From CAYNST01 sp964399955 (lineage in GTDB: Bacteria; Pseudomonadota; Gammaproteobacteria; Pseudomonadales; Cellvibrionaceae), in NCBI GenBank assembly GCA_964399955.1, contig CAYNST010000097.1:1-13725 (forward strand): DNA of 13,725 bases, given 5' to 3'. Below, one piece after another: positions 13,668 through 13,725 of this stretch; the first letter of the stretch is position 1, and each line of letters starts with the position of its first letter. The notes beneath the pieces were generated by a model. The model worked only from the letters and a program-made list of their open reading frames with translations. It did not search any database and was not told the DNA's origin. The position numbers and the translations under genes were made by a program.

Positions 13668-13725
13668 TGGAAGGCTTGCTCAGTTTATTTATTCGTTCGA
13701 TTTTTATCGAAAATATGGCGCTGGC
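13667..13725 (+). CDS. nqrE: Na+-translocating NADH:quinone reductase subunit E, 5' end only
   Basis: Only the first 19 codons fit before the window ends. They read MEGLLSLFIRSIFIENMAL, matching the NqrE N-terminus, including the conserved SIFIENMAL. The ATG shares its A with the nqrD stop (TAATG), and AAGGAG (13653-13658) is a good ribosome-binding site 8 bp upstream. NqrE pairs with NqrD in the membrane around the iron-sulfur centre. The rest of the gene, and probably nqrF, lies to the right. Confidence 0.93.
   Translation, partial: MEGLLSLFIRSIFIENMAL

Noticed and set aside
1..13725. CRISPR array, insertion sequence, prophage or defence system
   Set aside because: No regularly spaced repeats, transposase, integrase, terminal inverted repeats or defence-type domains were seen on either strand.

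Overview
The window looks like chromosomal core of a marine or halophilic gammaproteobacterium. The evidence is a Na+-pumping NADH:quinone reductase (nqr) operon, a gammaproteobacterial-type Mfd followed by a CsiV-family gene, and a Wzi/SLBB polysaccharide-export pair. A Cellvibrionales-like relative (Saccharophagus, Teredinibacter or Microbulbifer type) is my best guess from gene content and style; no 16S or database comparison was possible. Base composition looks even across the window. I see no insertion sequence, prophage, CRISPR array or sign of recent transfer.

Layout. Positions 1-61 (minus) hold the 5' part of a tRNA-Val(GAC), cut by the window edge, with its own probable promoter. Positions 162-4141 (minus) hold a two-gene surface-polysaccharide export unit, read as a Wzi-like outer-membrane barrel and then a long multi-SLBB Wza/OtnA-like export protein. 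A 373-bp divergent spacer (4142-4514) separates it from a small cold-shock-domain gene (4515-4739, plus). Convergent to that gene is the minus-strand pair mfd (5753-9244) then csiV (4788-5669). A 445-bp divergent spacer (9245-9689) then leads into the plus-strand operon nqrA-nqrB-nqrC-nqrD-nqrE, which runs off the right edge inside nqrE.

How the genes work together. nqrA-E encode five of the six subunits of the Na+-NQR complex, with very tight junctions (3-bp gap, then overlaps of 8, 4 and 1 bp), implying translational coupling and co-assembly. nqrF and the maturation genes would be expected beyond the edge. Mfd clears stalled RNA polymerase and recruits UvrA, and CsiV is a periplasmic peptidoglycan-binding partner of PBP1A synthesis; their adjacency looks like conserved neighbourhood rather than shared pathway. 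The SLBB protein and Wzi-like barrel would act at the outer membrane in export and surface retention of a polysaccharide, but no glycosyltransferase, polymerase or Wzc-like gene lies in the window.

I found no clear new biological system. The points most worth a second look are a hairpin that overlaps the best nqr promoter candidate, a proline next to the FMN-accepting threonine of NqrB, a cold-shock protein without the usual tryptophan and with a structured leader, and an SLBB exporter without a lipobox.
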